A DNA stretch of 64,000 nt from NCBI GenBank assembly GCA_039566865.1, contig CM076943.1, positions 45,826,663-45,890,662 of the forward strand. Direction: 5' to 3'. The notes beneath the pieces were generated by a model, which saw nothing but the letters and a program-made list of their open reading frames with translations, did not search any database and was not told the origin of the DNA. A program made the position numbers and the translations under genes. Of the stretch, positions 37,801 through 42,728 are shown in pieces. Numbering within the stretch: position 1 is the stretch's first letter; the number at the start of each line of letters is the position of its first letter. The stretch is from Aurelia coerulea. Its lineage: Eukaryota; Cnidaria; Scyphozoa; Semaeostomeae; Ulmaridae.

Positions 37801-40800
37801 GCCTGCCAGGTGTGATGGCTCCATTTCGAAATATCAAGAACAATGTATCAAAAGAAGCGGGTGATAAGCATAAGCGCTTTATGGTGTTAATGAAAACAGC
37901 TGAATAACAATCGTTCTGATCTCACTGGCTCGGACGGTTTTTCATTTTGGCATTTTATGGGTTCAAAGTGTCTTATTGATTTGTGTGTTGTGTATTTTAG
38001 CCGGCATCCAAACTTTAATACCCAAACATCTGGAGAGTAGATTTCTTCAAAAAAATTCGGGAAATTTCAAGCAATTTCTTTCCTGGTTGCGTTTTATGAA
38101 GGTAGGTAAACTGTCGAAAAAATGTCATGGACTTCTTTCGCAATGATATCACTCTCCTACTAAATCATCAGGCCTAACCTTTTCACCTTCATGTGTACAC
38201 AATATTGTTTTCGTCATTTATTTGACTGAAACGTCCTTTGAGTTTCCGTGTTTGTTAATCTGAAGGGCTATAATTCCAAACAGAGCCATTAGCATTATGA
38301 ACAAGTGTTAAATGCTAATTCCCTGCTTGTGTGCTTCATACAAATCACAGGACCTCTTGGAATTTCTATTGCGTCAGGTTGGTCTCTGCTGGGTTCAGAT
38401 GGATTCAGCTAGGTTCAAATGGATTCAGCTGGGTTCAGATGGATTCAGATGGGTTCAGCTGGGTTCAGGTGGGTTTAACTTATATAAATTACGCAATTTA
38501 CCTCCGTCAACTAACTTTTAATATAAGAAAAACACACTTTACAATTTAGCAAATGGTTTAGCATATCAATTTAAATGTCACTGTTGAATTATGCAACCTG
38601 CCATTGCTTTACTCAATAGAGCACATATTTGAGCTTAATTTGCATAGTACCTGCTGCTTATATTCAGAAAATAATTTTGATTTACAGGCACCAGTAGTTG
38701 AGTGAGTGAGTGAGTGAGTATTTGTATTTAACGTGCCTAGCCTGCGAAAGTCTCGAGATGACTTGATTCCAGCAGGGGACACGGGTTATATAACCTTTCA
38801 CTTTTTAGGCACATACACTTGCTATTCTCGCAAGGTATGGGTTTCTGCGCTTGGCGCAGGGGGGCCCATCAGGGCGACCCCAGTCCTTCCTCTCGATGTG
38901 ACCACACCTCGTGATCCCTTTTGCCTTTGCCTGGAATTACAGAGAGTTAGCAGCTCTCCTCACACTTTCGCAGCAAGTATGACCCTGGTGGGATTCGAAC
39001 CCACAACCTTGCGGTTGTGAGTCCGGCGCCTTAACCACTGGGCCAACCTTGCCCAGTATCAGTTATCAACTTTCCAGTTATCATATTTGAAAAGCCTAAA
39101 TTATGATAGGGATATCCCTATACAGTACAGCCTATGAATTTTGAGGATCTTTTGTATGTCTCAAGAATTCTTATCAAAATGTGAAGAATTCTTAGAAATT
39201 CTGAAAAAGTCTTGAGTATCCTTGTAATGTTTATGTGTGAAAGCATGTACTGTATTTTGTGATGCTCAACATGACTTTGTCTCTTGATGAGCAAGGATTA
39301 ATGTGAAGAAGAGTACAAAAAACACAATCCTTTGTTGTGTGATGGTAGACACACTGTGAAGTGTAACAGGTTTCTCTTACAGATATCTTTTTTAAAGGCA
39401 CTACAAGCATGGGAATAAATAAAGCAGGTCAAAGTACATATAAAAGTGAGCCCATCCGCCATCAAAACAACATTAACCAATCGGATCATGCCGTATCATG
39501 GGAAGATTTTTTGGTTTTGGGTAGAGCTAACAATGATTTTAATTTGCTCATTCATTAAAGTCTATTGATAATGCTTGATCGTCTATCAACTTCATAATAA
39601 TATCATGAGAAATGAAAATGTTTATTGTTGCACTCTTCATCCTCTGTTTTATCACAAGAATGTATTATTCTCTGAAGGCCTACAGTACAGAACTTTTGAA
39701 ACAAGAATTCTTAACAATAAAAAGCCTATGGTTCTTTTGAAGCTTAGCTTCTCAAAATTTGAAAGAAGTCTTAAGAAAGAAAACCTTTTTCAAGTTATGA
39801 AAGAACTGTACTGTATTATTTATCCTTGGAGTAAACATGTTGACTCAAGAGATATGAGGAACAAGAAAGCAAAATTGATTAAATCTAATAACTACAGTAG
39901 GAAAGCAAAATTTGAAGGCCTTGAGTTAATCAATAGCTTCATACCGTTCTTAGGTACTGCTTAATTAAAAGCTAGCATGGAATTTGCAAATGATTTTATT
40001 TTTTCATTGTTCAGAGATGAGAAAAACATCTGGTTCTTATGAAAAAAACGTCATGATCAATACATGAAATAATGAGTTATAATTTGATCACACCTGATAT
40101 TCATAAAACTCCTAATTGATAAAAAGGCAAAGCATAAGGTGACAAATTTTTCCCACTATAATGTTGAGGTTAATAAGTTTTGCTGTGATTTCTCAGTTTG
40201 AAAATGCTCATTAAATATTGTGGACAGTCTGAAGTTTTCACAACACTCATCAAGAAACATTCCCTGCTAGTAACAGACTCAACGGCCATCACAGGACAAG
40301 TCTTGCGCACAATAACATGAGAAGAACTCTTCAAACTATGATAAGATCCTAGAGCCATATGAAAGACTGTACATTTTTCAAAACAAGAATTGGCGTTTTG
40401 GCCTAAACAAAATCTTCAAGTACAAATAAATAAGTCAACAATAGCCTTGAATGATATTACATCACGATACATTCTGTTTGTTACATCACATTATATATTA
40501 CATAATTATATATAATTATATATTATATTATATTACATCACATTCACTCATTGTGAAGTTTGTTAATTTTCTTTGATTTCAGATTTTAATTTTGGTGTGC
40601 TTCAAGAATTTGCTCAGGCCAAAATGCCTGAAGCTCTGGTTTGGAGTTGGATGCAAATTTCAGCTTCTGAGATTAATATTTCTGCTCTCAACGCACCAAT
40701 ATCCAGAAATGAGGTACCTTTGTTCAAGTTGACTATTGAGGAACATTTTGATAGTGATCAGACATTGATTACAGCTAAATTCACACAGCTGGACCCAACC

Positions 40801-42728
40801 AAAGCTGAATACTTTTTTCTGGGGCACCCGTTACTTTAAAGATTGGAAATCTTTGCCCTTGAAATCCATTTATTCAAGTAGAATGCTTAGTTATCTTGAG
40901 GACGAATAAGTTAGCACCTATTAATCAATATCCAATAAATTTATCAAAAAATTCTGTACCTCTGACAACTCTCTTGAATCTTGTGAAGCAATCCACTGGT
41001 TGATTTTCTGGTGCATCAGCACGGACATCTTGGGTTACATTGGCTTGGAAACTGTATGGCTCTGCTTCCATAGCAGAGGGCATGTCAACTCCAGCTGGTG
41101 CTCTTGGGTTAAAATCCACATCATCTTGTCCTGGACCATCGTCAGACCAAGCTGCACCTACAGATTTTCAAATATAAACACATTTTGACTGGGCAACAAA
41201 TAAGAAAATTACAGAGATCACCCTATCATTTCCTCCAAAGTTAACCTGCATTTTGCACACACACAAAATCCAACTGAAATGGACTTCTTCTCTCATAAAA
41301 GCATTTTTTCTGAACGACACATTAAAGTGGATGGTTAAAATTTTGACAAATGCTAAAACTTTTTTGGGGTACACTACACGTTTTTTTTTATAAGAAACTT
41401 GGATCAGCACTTAGTACTAAAAGTTTCTTAATTTTGGTGTTTTAGTAGTAAAAGTTTCTTATTTTGTTTCTTATTTTTTGGGCCTAAAATTGCGATATTG
41501 TTCAAATTTGAGGCTTCTTCTCGACAAAGGGCTTCCATTTTACATTGGCATTGTCATCACGAATAAGTCATGCACATTCAGGCAAAAAATTACCAATTTT
41601 TGTAATTAAAAGTTAAAAAAGATGACGGTACCTTTATTAGAGAGACATAGAATAAAAGAGACATACAGATTTTGAATGTTAAGAGTTTCTTAACTATTCT
41701 TTAGCGTAGTACTAGAGTTTCTTAAATTTTTGGTCATCGTAGTACTAGTTTCTTATAAACCAGTTTCTTATGAAAAAAAACATGTATTTGCTCATGATAC
41801 ATCAAGTTGAAGCACTTAGTGCCAATCCTTTGGTCAAAATTAGGTCAATTCTATTTATTCTATGCAATTCAAATTTCATGATTTTTCAGGAAAGTGTTTA
41901 AACCTTTTTATCTGAAGTTTTTTGTCCAAAGCCCTTGCATCTGAAACATTTGGATCTTAATGCACTATTTGCTATTTGCTTAGAACGCTGCCTTTGGTCA
42001 GAGTTGGTGTATTGAGGATAAGAAACGCAATTTGCAAAATGCAATGCAGCTTTTCCGACCTTCAGAGTAGCTTAGAAAATAGAGTAAAAAAGCAGTTTGA
42101 ACATGCACCAAAAGCAACTATCCATAAATATAAATTATGCAAATTAAAACCAGCACTTGTGCTGAAGGGCTGACCTTCCCCTCAACTAAATATATGAATT
42201 ATGAAAATAAATATGCAATTTATGGATAATTTATTGGTAAAAATTGTATTTTCTGAATTGAAGGAAATTATTAAATAAAAGCGAAAACAATTATTGTTCA
42301 TATTTTGCTATCTGTCACCTATCCTAAAAGTCTTTTCTACATTGAAAACCATTGGGTCTCTGTGCTGCGTTTTACTAGCTACTAGAAGAGTTTGAAACAA
42401 AGAAATTTTCCGTAATTTTTCTTGCTTTTCGGGTCAACAACTTTGGCTAAACTAGCTTAGGGTAGGCCTAGCTAAATAGGCCATAACACACAAAACAATA
42501 ATGGGATGTCTTTTGAACTTACTCTTATTTCAAATTTTCCATTTCTACCTGTTGGTTGAGTCTAAAAAAACCCTCGATTAATTTTAGGATACCACAGTCT
42601 CTTTTGGTCGAATACTAACCGGATGAAGGCCTTGAACGGTCATGCATTTCCATTTCATTTCTAAGCGACTTGCCGCCAAGACTAGCATGAGAACCAGAGG
42701 GATTCTTTCTTCGTTTCGTTTCACTCAT
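5592..42728 (-). CDS. PKD2: Polycystin-2 (TRPP2) cation channel, complete gene of 18 coding exons
   Basis: Spliced gene, deduced product 881 residues (human polycystin-2 is 968; the N terminus here is shorter). Joined minus-strand exons: 42728-42620, 41157-40960, 35860-35747, 34365-34312, 32816-32758, 31668-31514, 29837-29739, 28917-28782, 26009-25921, 24322-23923, 21860-21801, 20690-20569, 19415-19196, 17440-17307, 16066-15949, 11291-11110, 7496-7349, 5840-5592. Every intron is GT-AG and the reading frame stays open throughout. Seen: S1 in exon 3, the extracellular polycystin (TOP) domain in exons 4-9, S2-S4 in exons 10-11, S5 in exon 12, pore LGD filter (540-542) and S6 in exon 13, EF-hands at 632-643 and 666-677, an acidic cluster after S721, and a coiled coil near 750-799. 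Known for the family: a tetrameric, calcium-permeable non-selective cation channel of primary cilia and the ER that pairs with polycystin-1. The gene spans 37 kb for 2.65 kb of coding sequence, and its introns are crowded with transposons. Identification is from conserved motifs read directly. Confidence 0.96.
5987..6301. mobile_element. TTAA-flanked MITE (AGGGGCTCCGTCGTC ends), copy 1
   Basis: 315 bp element inside PKD2 intron 17. The left end AGGGGCTCCGTCGTCAAA is matched by TTTGACGACTGAGCCCCT at the right. It is flanked on both sides by TTAA (5983-5986, 6302-6305), the target duplication of piggyBac and Kolobok elements. Nearly identical to the copy at 19538. Confidence 0.85.
6425..6651. 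mobile_element. TAA-flanked foldback MITE (Harbinger-like)
   Basis: 227 bp with nearly perfect ~50 bp inverted ends: GACTGTGTTCACACGATGCC on the left and its reverse complement on the right. Flanked by TAA at 6422-6424 and 6652-6654. A 3-bp TWA duplication plus a GTTCACAC-type end is typical of PIF/Harbinger MITEs. Confidence 0.8.
7349..7496 (-). CDS. PKD2: PKD2 coding exon 17 (coiled coil)
   Basis: Residues 750-799. [20 protein letters not shown] continues to [18 protein letters not shown]. This is the C-terminal coiled coil that in vertebrates trimerises polycystin-2 and binds polycystin-1. Phase 2 in, phase 0 out. A C-rich transposon starts 34 bp upstream of the acceptor. Confidence 0.97.
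7531..7920. mobile_element. C-rich MITE next to the exon 17 acceptor
   Basis: Inverted ends TACTCTCAAGTACCGAATAA (7531-7550) and TTATTCGGTACTTGAGAGTA (7901-7920). The interior alternates poly-C runs with TTCCAA and ATTAATTTTTGAAAAA words. A TA target duplication is possible. It lies 34 bp upstream of the PKD2 exon 17 acceptor. Confidence 0.75.
8049..8610 (+). repeat. Left inverted arm with three 148-bp units
   Basis: About 560 bp. Matches the right arm (10355-10766) in reverse orientation except for one extra internal unit. Each unit holds GATCAGATTTTCA, GAATCCRGATGTTATTCATG and GAACGAGGCTGCTTTTGTTA words. Confidence 0.8.
8822..10318 (-). pseudogene. Broken transposon protein of the HAFTGCD orphan family
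   Basis: Four minus-strand open segments follow one another in the order expected of one protein: 10318-9905 (Lys-rich, [13 protein letters not shown]), 9904-9443 ([16 protein letters not shown] then [16 protein letters not shown]), 9399-9118 ([19 protein letters not shown]) and 9052-8819 (acidic, Ser-rich tail). From memory, a large orphan family in cnidarian, mollusc and fish genomes shows HEEADTRI, a VRT.DTDV-like block and HAFTGCDT..F.GKGK in this order. Here GCD has become GNE, and stops and frameshifts separate the parts, so this copy is dead. The family's biochemical role is not established to my knowledge. Placement between inverted arms argues that it belongs to the transposon. Confidence 0.7.
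10355..10766 (-). repeat. Right inverted arm with two 148-bp units
   Basis: Reverse complement of the left arm with one fewer unit. Its inner edge matches the left arm up to the GTAAATAAAGGT word near 8585. Confidence 0.8.
10783..11095. repeat. Repeat related to the 46.7-47.3 kb foldback
   Basis: Shares GACTCATAYYATTACTCT, TTTAGGCCCA and the right-hand TATGAGTCCCTNYTGAGCA and AAGTCTATG words with 46724-47301. Diverged; boundaries approximate. Confidence 0.45.
11110..11291 (-). CDS. PKD2: PKD2 coding exon 16 (acidic cluster, Gly run)
   Basis: Residues 690-750. Glu-rich start, then S721 followed by seven Asp (a likely casein kinase 2 site, in the place of the human S812 acidic cluster that binds PACS proteins), then GRRH, six Gly and VSYEEFTV. 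The Asp run is coded by GAY repeats and could vary in length between individuals. Confidence 0.93.
11886..11915. other. GC hairpin after the Merlin stop codon
   Basis: TTTGGGGGCGGCAGCCCCCAAA forms an inverted repeat (TTTGGGGGC and GCCCCCAAA) a few bases past the transposase stop. No known role in this family; noted as structure only. Confidence 0.4.
11927..12898 (-). pseudogene. Merlin (ISXO2-like) transposase with one in-frame stop
   Basis: 324 codons counted from ATG at 12898 to TAG at 11927, interrupted only by TGA at 12502-12500 (codon 133). The frame is the same before and after. The N-terminal part has a zinc ribbon (CEKCHYGKL, then [16 protein letters not shown]). The DDE catalytic part shows [18 protein letters not shown] (first Asp), [10 protein letters not shown] (second Asp), and [13 protein letters not shown] (Glu). 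These are hallmarks of IS1016/Merlin transposases, which cut and paste the element by its ends. Codons after the TGA are intact, so the damage looks recent or the stop may be a single polymorphism or error. Confidence 0.9.
13262..13775. mobile_element. AGCATAGG-family element, copy 2
   Basis: 514 bp, flanked by TCGCAGTGG (13253-13261) and TCGCAGTTG (13776-13784), a 9-bp target duplication with one mismatch. Long inverted arms. The interior holds a TGACGTCA palindrome near 13600. Confidence 0.85.
14765..15922. mobile_element. TA-flanked mariner-like foldback, 14.8 kb
   Basis: Ends CCGTGTGTTCAAAAAAAG (left) and TTTCTGGGACACCTAG (right) between TA dinucleotides at 14763 and 15923. Internally a very long hairpin: 15255-15535 pairs with 15585-15865 (for example CAATTTGTGATTGCAGACAA against its complement). 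A relative of the hairpin at 55.0-55.95 kb. It ends 26 bp from the PKD2 exon 15 donor. Confidence 0.7.
15949..16066 (-). CDS. PKD2: PKD2 coding exon 15 (EF-hand 2)
   Basis: Residues 650-689. [15 protein letters not shown] then the loop 666-677 with D666, D668, D670, V672, N674 and E677, a canonical calcium-binding EF-hand that corresponds to the functional one in vertebrates. A foldback transposon ends 26 bp from its donor. Confidence 0.96.
16398..16955. repeat. Dispersed repeat, interrupted copy (pair with 31103)
   Basis: Shares with 31103-31476 the words CATACTAACCGG, TAAATCTCACAGGCCTAAAT, ACGCGTCCTTG and the end GGATTCTTGTAYT. Between CGTATTAT and ACAAGGCT this copy has an extra ~210 bp ending in (TAA)n. 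It also has a hairpin at 16430-16485 (AAATATAAAGCCC against its complement). Confidence 0.65.
16651..16858 (+). mobile_element. Short insertion with (TAA)n tail, probable LINE 3' end
   Basis: Absent from the sister repeat at 31.4 kb, so it is a later insertion. It ends in about 15 TAA units (16811-16858). A 3'-truncated body with a TAA tail fits the 3' UTR of an L2/CR1-like retrotransposon. No coding part remains. Confidence 0.5.
17307..17440 (-). CDS. PKD2: PKD2 coding exon 14 (EF-hand 1)
   Basis: Residues 606-650. Carries a 12-residue loop at 632-643 with D632, N634, D636, K638, D640 and E643, which has calcium-ligand residues at all the expected positions. In human polycystin-2 the equivalent loop is shortened and degenerate, so this copy looks like the ancestral paired form. 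Confidence 0.95.
17820..19065. mobile_element. TA-flanked CCGGGTGAGCCAG element, diverged copy
   Basis: The left end CCGGGTGAGCCAGAAAAA follows TA at 17818. The right end TTTCTGGCCCATCCGG precedes TA at 19066. Inner inverted words GACTTTCACATC and AATGTGAAAGTCCATGAG are present. Older than the 22.5 kb copy, judged by the mismatched right end. Confidence 0.65.
19196..19415 (-). CDS. PKD2: PKD2 coding exon 13 (pore filter and S6)
   Basis: Residues 532-605. [10 protein letters not shown] holds the LGD selectivity filter (540-542). S6 follows with [20 protein letters not shown], and the post-S6 helix has [14 protein letters not shown]. Near-identical in type to the vertebrate protein. Phase 0 out at gtaagt. 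Confidence 0.98.
19538..19851. mobile_element. TTAA-flanked MITE (AGGGGCTCCGTCGTC ends), copy 2
   Basis: 314 bp, almost identical to 5987-6301, same orientation. TTAA precedes it (19534-19537); the right flank is ATAA, one base off. In PKD2 intron 12. Confidence 0.85.
20569..20690 (-). CDS. PKD2: PKD2 coding exon 12 (S5 and pore turret)
   Basis: Residues 492-532. [20 protein letters not shown] is S5, followed by [18 protein letters not shown] leading into the pore helix. Phase 0 in, phase 2 out. Confidence 0.96.
21387..21772. mobile_element. ACACGTATTTTT element with TAAGAAAC clusters, copy 1
   Basis: Ends ACACGTATTTTTAATAAGAAAC and the complement of that word at the right (the right arm reads GTTTCTTATG then AAAAAATACGTGT). 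GTTTCTTA or its complement recurs many times inside, near both ends. In PKD2 intron 11. Confidence 0.6.
21801..21860 (-). CDS. PKD2: PKD2 coding exon 11 (S4 and S4-S5 linker)
   Basis: Exactly 20 codons, residues 472-491: [20 protein letters not shown]. Phase 0 at both ends. This is the S4-S5 linker, one of the most conserved stretches of polycystin-2. Confidence 0.94.
21984..22265. mobile_element. AGCATAGG-family element, truncated copy
   Basis: Starts AGCATCGGGCTCCAATTT and follows the family consensus (GTGTAAAATCCTGTTAC, AAATCTGCCGTGGAAA) for about 280 bp, then loses similarity. No right arm. Confidence 0.65.
22477..23721. mobile_element. Outer CCGGGTGAGCCAG foldback with a nested relative
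   Basis: Ends CCGGGTGAGCCAGAAAAAAG and CTTTTTTCTGGCTCACCCGG between TA dinucleotides (22475, 23722). A second element of the same superfamily (22584-23201) interrupts its left arm. The mariner-type TA duplication and the pairing of the arms are read directly. Confidence 0.85.
22584..23201. mobile_element. Inner CCGGGTGACCCAG foldback, nested insertion
   Basis: 618 bp. Ends CCGGGTGACCCAGAAAAAAG and CTTTTTTCTGGGTCACCCGG, flanked by TA (22582, 23202). Arms of >100 bp include GACCCAACGCAATCTGTTA and GGCAGATTGA with their complements. Removing it and one TA gives GATCAAAGTATTTTTGTG, which matches the outer element's other arm (23609-23635, reversed). Confidence 0.88.
23724..23843. repeat. Short perfect foldback abutting the outer element
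   Basis: 120 bp whose first 36 bases (GATAAACAAGTAAATAAAG onward) are the exact reverse complement of its last 36. It begins right after the TA of the 22477-23721 element. Confidence 0.75.
23923..24322 (-). CDS. PKD2: PKD2 coding exon 10 (S2, S3, start of S4)
   Basis: At 400 bp, the largest exon; residues 338-471. Begins [13 protein letters not shown] and [10 protein letters not shown]2 is about 369-393, S3 about 405-425, and the start of S4 about 458-471 ending ICWIK. Acceptor aatag at 24324-24323, donor gtatga. A decayed second copy of its 5' edge lies upstream at 24590-25010. Confidence 0.97.
24571..24597 (+). repeat. Telomere-like GGGTTAGGG patch
   Basis: GGGTTAGGGG, GGGTTTAGG and TTAGGG words lie within 27 bp. 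Too short and imperfect to be more than a curiosity. Confidence 0.3.
24590..25010 (-). pseudogene. Decayed duplicate of the PKD2 exon 10 5' edge, split by a MITE
   Basis: On the plus strand, CCACCGGTGGCAGAGAACTC (24604) and, after a 24633-24976 insertion, ACCAATCTGTTAGATAAATA (24984) match CCACCAGTGGCAGGGAACTC and ACCAATCTATTAGATAAAAA at the true exon 10 boundary (24291-24333). This is a partial copy of the acceptor plus about 40 coding bases. The frame is broken where the two halves meet. Confidence 0.65.
24633..24976. mobile_element. TA-flanked GTGTCCYGCAT MITE
   Basis: The left end GTGTCCCGCATCAAATTTAAG and the right end TTTCTTATATGCAGGACAC form short inverted ends between TA dinucleotides (24631, 24977). 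The interior has several AAGAAAC and GTTTCTTA words. Confidence 0.65.
25523..25594 (+). pseudogene. Scrap of a non-LTR retrotransposon reverse transcriptase
   Basis: The plus-strand frame from 25535 reads [17 protein letters not shown], the VPQGSVLGP block that precedes the catalytic YxDD region in LINE reverse transcriptases. Flanking sequence is not coding. A dead fragment in PKD2 intron 9. Confidence 0.75.
25921..26009 (-). CDS. PKD2: PKD2 coding exon 9 (end of TOP domain)
   Basis: Residues 309-338. [18 protein letters not shown] then ANINLFCVV is highly diagnostic of polycystins. Acceptor tttag, donor gtgagt, phase 2 out. Confidence 0.96.
26609..26929. mobile_element. hAT-like MITE with CCCGGGGGGGG ends and 33-bp repeats
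   Basis: 321 bp. CCCGGGGGGGGTACTTGACC at the left and GAAGTACCCCCCCCGGG at the right. Perfect 8-bp flanks CTAAATAC (26601-26608, 26930-26937). An inner pair, GGGACGTGCCATC and GATGGCACGTCCC, encloses tandem 33-bp units. Confidence 0.85.
26668..26882. repeat. Tandem 33-bp repeat inside the MITE
   Basis: About six units near TTATACCAATTTTGCGAAAA plus GTATACCC, in two flavours (GCGAAAAAGTATACC and GTGAAAATCGATACC). Because 33 is a multiple of three, all frames stay open, which creates false ORFs on both strands. Confidence 0.85.
26969..27650 (+). repeat. Direct duplication, copy A
   Basis: About 650 bp starting TTTATTACAAAGTCCAACTT, with a GTCAGAAA/GAAA microsatellite near its start. Closely matches 27999-28640 in the same orientation. 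Both copies lie in PKD2 intron 8. Confidence 0.85.
27999..28640 (+). repeat. Direct duplication, copy B
   Basis: Same sequence as copy A with scattered substitutions and one extra GTCAGAAA unit. Its end lies about 140 bp from PKD2 exon 8. Confidence 0.85.
28782..28917 (-). CDS. PKD2: PKD2 coding exon 8 (TOP domain)
   Basis: Residues 263-308: [20 protein letters not shown], then [14 protein letters not shown], matching the conserved W.Y..E..L.G...WG....Y.G.G region of polycystins. Ends in phase 0 before gtaaga. Confidence 0.95.
29513..29702. mobile_element. AGCATAGG-family element, left-end fragment
   Basis: Follows the second subfamily (TTTGAACTGAATGGCTTCAA, TCTACCATTGAACTTCTTT) for 190 bp, then stops about 40 bp from the PKD2 exon 7 donor. 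Confidence 0.65.
29739..29837 (-). CDS. PKD2: PKD2 coding exon 7 (TOP domain, Cys partner)
   Basis: Residues 230-263. EIKECYAPY carries C242. The 13-residue spacing from C229 equals that of the disulfide pair in human polycystin-2. A third sequon, N260-G-T, precedes the conserved A-W at the next junction. A truncated AGCATAGG-family element lies close to its donor. Confidence 0.95.
29907..30795. mobile_element. GTGTCCCAAAAAA foldback carrying a nested MITE
   Basis: The left end CAGAGTGTCCCAAAAAATTG follows TA. The right end is ACTTTTTTGGGACAGTG. The arms share TTGAATTGAAG-type and CACAGCAGG-type words weakly. An AGCATAGG element (30058-30567) sits inside it with a perfect 9-bp duplication. 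A relative of 45192-45753 and of a half copy ending near 50873. Confidence 0.65.
30058..30567. mobile_element. AGCATAGG-family element, copy 3
   Basis: 510 bp with perfect 9-bp flanks CTGCTTTAT (30049-30057 and 30568-30576). Inverted relative to copies 2 and 5 in its interior. Contains ATGACGTCAT near 30226. Confidence 0.9.
31103..31476. repeat. Dispersed repeat, uninterrupted copy (pair with 16398)
   Basis: The sister of the 16.4 kb copy. Keeps the CGTATTATACAAGGCT junction without the (TAA)n insertion. In PKD2 intron 6, ending ~40 bp from exon 6. Confidence 0.65.
31514..31668 (-). CDS. PKD2: PKD2 coding exon 6 (TOP domain, two sequons)
   Basis: Residues 179-230. Contains [13 protein letters not shown] and the polycystin signature [13 protein letters not shown]-glycosylation sequons at N198-V-T and N226-D-S. 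C229 is the first Cys of the conserved extracellular pair. Phase 0 in, phase 2 out. Confidence 0.95.
32758..32816 (-). CDS. PKD2: PKD2 coding exon 5 (TOP domain)
   Basis: Residues 159-178 ([20 protein letters not shown]), the start of the extracellular polycystin domain. Enters in phase 1 and leaves in phase 0. Acceptor ttttag, donor gtaagt. Confidence 0.9.
33043..34272. mobile_element. TA-flanked CCGGATTTCCCAAAAA element
   Basis: The left end CCGGATTTCCCAAAAACAG follows TA at 33041. The right end CACTTTTTTGGGACACCAAG precedes TA at 34273. Weak internal pairing (AGTGCTCCCA against TGGAGCACTT). Lies in PKD2 intron 4, ending 39 bp from exon 4. Confidence 0.6.
34312..34365 (-). CDS. PKD2: PKD2 coding exon 4 (54 bp micro-exon)
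   Basis: Residues 141-158, the S1 end and start of the TOP domain ([15 protein letters not shown], matching the GM..(S/N).YY.T..M pattern of polycystin-2). Acceptor ttttcag, donor gttagt. A mariner-like foldback ends only 39 bp downstream of the donor side. Confidence 0.9.
34649..35173. mobile_element. AGCATAGG-family element, copy 4 (subfamily B)
   Basis: 525 bp. Perfect 9-bp flanks GCTCTATCC (34640-34648, 35174-35182). Subfamily B differs from A by AGCATAGGTTCCAAATC and GAACTGAATGACTTCAAAG. Confidence 0.92.
35388..35532. mobile_element. TTAA-flanked 145-bp palindrome, copy 1
   Basis: Nearly perfect foldback. AGGGTCTGTTTCATCCAGC at the left pairs with GCTGGATGAAACAGACTCT at the right, meeting at CATGGGCCATG. 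Flanked by TTAA (35384-35387, 35533-35536). Same length as the copy at 54502. Confidence 0.88.
35747..35860 (-). CDS. PKD2: PKD2 coding exon 3 (pre-S1 and S1)
   Basis: Residues 103-140, phase 1 at both ends. Starts GMWRTRH, then the LREL motif that precedes S1 in polycystins, then the hydrophobic S1 segment ([10 protein letters not shown]). Donor gtaagt at 35746-35741. Confidence 0.94.
36007..36487. mobile_element. TAA-flanked GGGCYTGTTT MITE (Harbinger-like)
   Basis: 481 bp. GGGCTTGTTTCTATGAGGCG at the left and CGCCTCATATAAACAGGCCC at the right, continuing into GGCTGGCCCRTTAGCGAGC arms. Flanked by TAA (36004-36006, 36488-36490). G+C is higher than its surroundings. Confidence 0.82.
36937..37448. 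mobile_element. AGCATAGG-family element, copy 5
   Basis: 512 bp. Perfect 9-bp flanks CATGAAGTT (36928-36936, 37449-37457). The arms match for about 150 bp. Contains GATGACGTCATGG near 37272. Confidence 0.92.
37684..38505. mobile_element. Foldback with short tandem repeats in its arms
   Basis: The left arm GCAATTTACCTCGTAATTCA is matched by AATTACGCAATTTACCTC at the right after AGTTAAACCCACC and its complement. Each arm holds 10-12 bp repeats (CATCTGAACCCA against TGGGTTCAGATG). Further in, GACCAACCTGAC and AGAAATTC pair. The open frames near 38312-38549 come from these repeats. Confidence 0.7.
38702..39058 (-). mobile_element. tRNA-derived SINE
   Basis: Read on the minus strand from 39058. 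A box TGGCCCAGTGG (39046-39036) and a perfect B box GGTTCGAATCC (39001-38991) in a tRNA-like head whose anticodon region reads GGACTCACAACCG. Then ~260 bp of body and a tail of (ACTC)n. A classic Pol III SINE layout. It is not a functional tRNA gene, because the anticodon arm does not pair normally and a body follows. In PKD2 intron 2. Confidence 0.88.
39060..40959. other. Intron 2 remainder, no gene accepted
   Basis: Two plus-strand frames (39575-39964, 40573-40839) lack known motifs. The second runs into a solo mariner-like right end (ACTTTTTTCTGGGGCACCCG, 40811-40830), so it is probably repeat-derived. An AT-only low-complexity patch lies at 40490-40545. Confidence 0.5.
40960..41157 (-). 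CDS. PKD2: PKD2 coding exon 2
   Basis: Residues 37-102, phase 1 at both ends. Cytosolic N-terminal segment rich in Asp and Pro ([12 protein letters not shown] near its start). It ends in RFKRVVRG, just before the pre-S1 helix. Acceptor tgtag, donor gtacag. A 5.1 kb intron full of repeats follows. Confidence 0.92.
41376..41785. mobile_element. ACACG element with TAAGAAAC clusters, copy 2
   Basis: About 410 bp. Reverse-orientation relative of 56904-57320: ACACGTTTTTTTTTATAAGAAAC on the left side in two parts, many GTTTCTTA words, and shared interior TCGACAAAGGGCTTCCATTT and GAGAGACATAGAATAA. In PKD2 intron 1. Confidence 0.75.
42620..42728 (-). CDS. PKD2: PKD2 coding exon 1 (start codon)
   Basis: Encodes residues 1-36 plus one base (phase 1). 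ATG at 42728-42726, donor gttagt at 42619-42614. The peptide begins [12 protein letters not shown] and is basic and Ser-rich. The human N-terminal ciliary RVxP motif is not seen. The start is chosen because it is the only ATG in the frame that leads into exon 2 in phase, and it follows a probable 5' UTR exon. Confidence 0.85.

Noticed and set aside
38312..38549. Ser/Trp/Gln-rich repeat peptides
   Set aside because: Product of the short tandem repeats in the foldback arm.
38978..39055. Functional tRNA gene
   Set aside because: A and B boxes are good, but the anticodon arm is not normal and a SINE body and (ACTC)n tail follow.
39575..39964. 129-codon plus-strand frame
   Set aside because: Lys-rich but without any motif I know. 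On the opposite strand to PKD2 inside intron 2, with no promoter or splice evidence.
40573..40839. 88-codon plus-strand frame with fairly normal composition
   Set aside because: It ends within a mariner-like terminal repeat (CTTTTTTCTGGGGCACCCG), so it is likely transposon-derived. Not identifiable.
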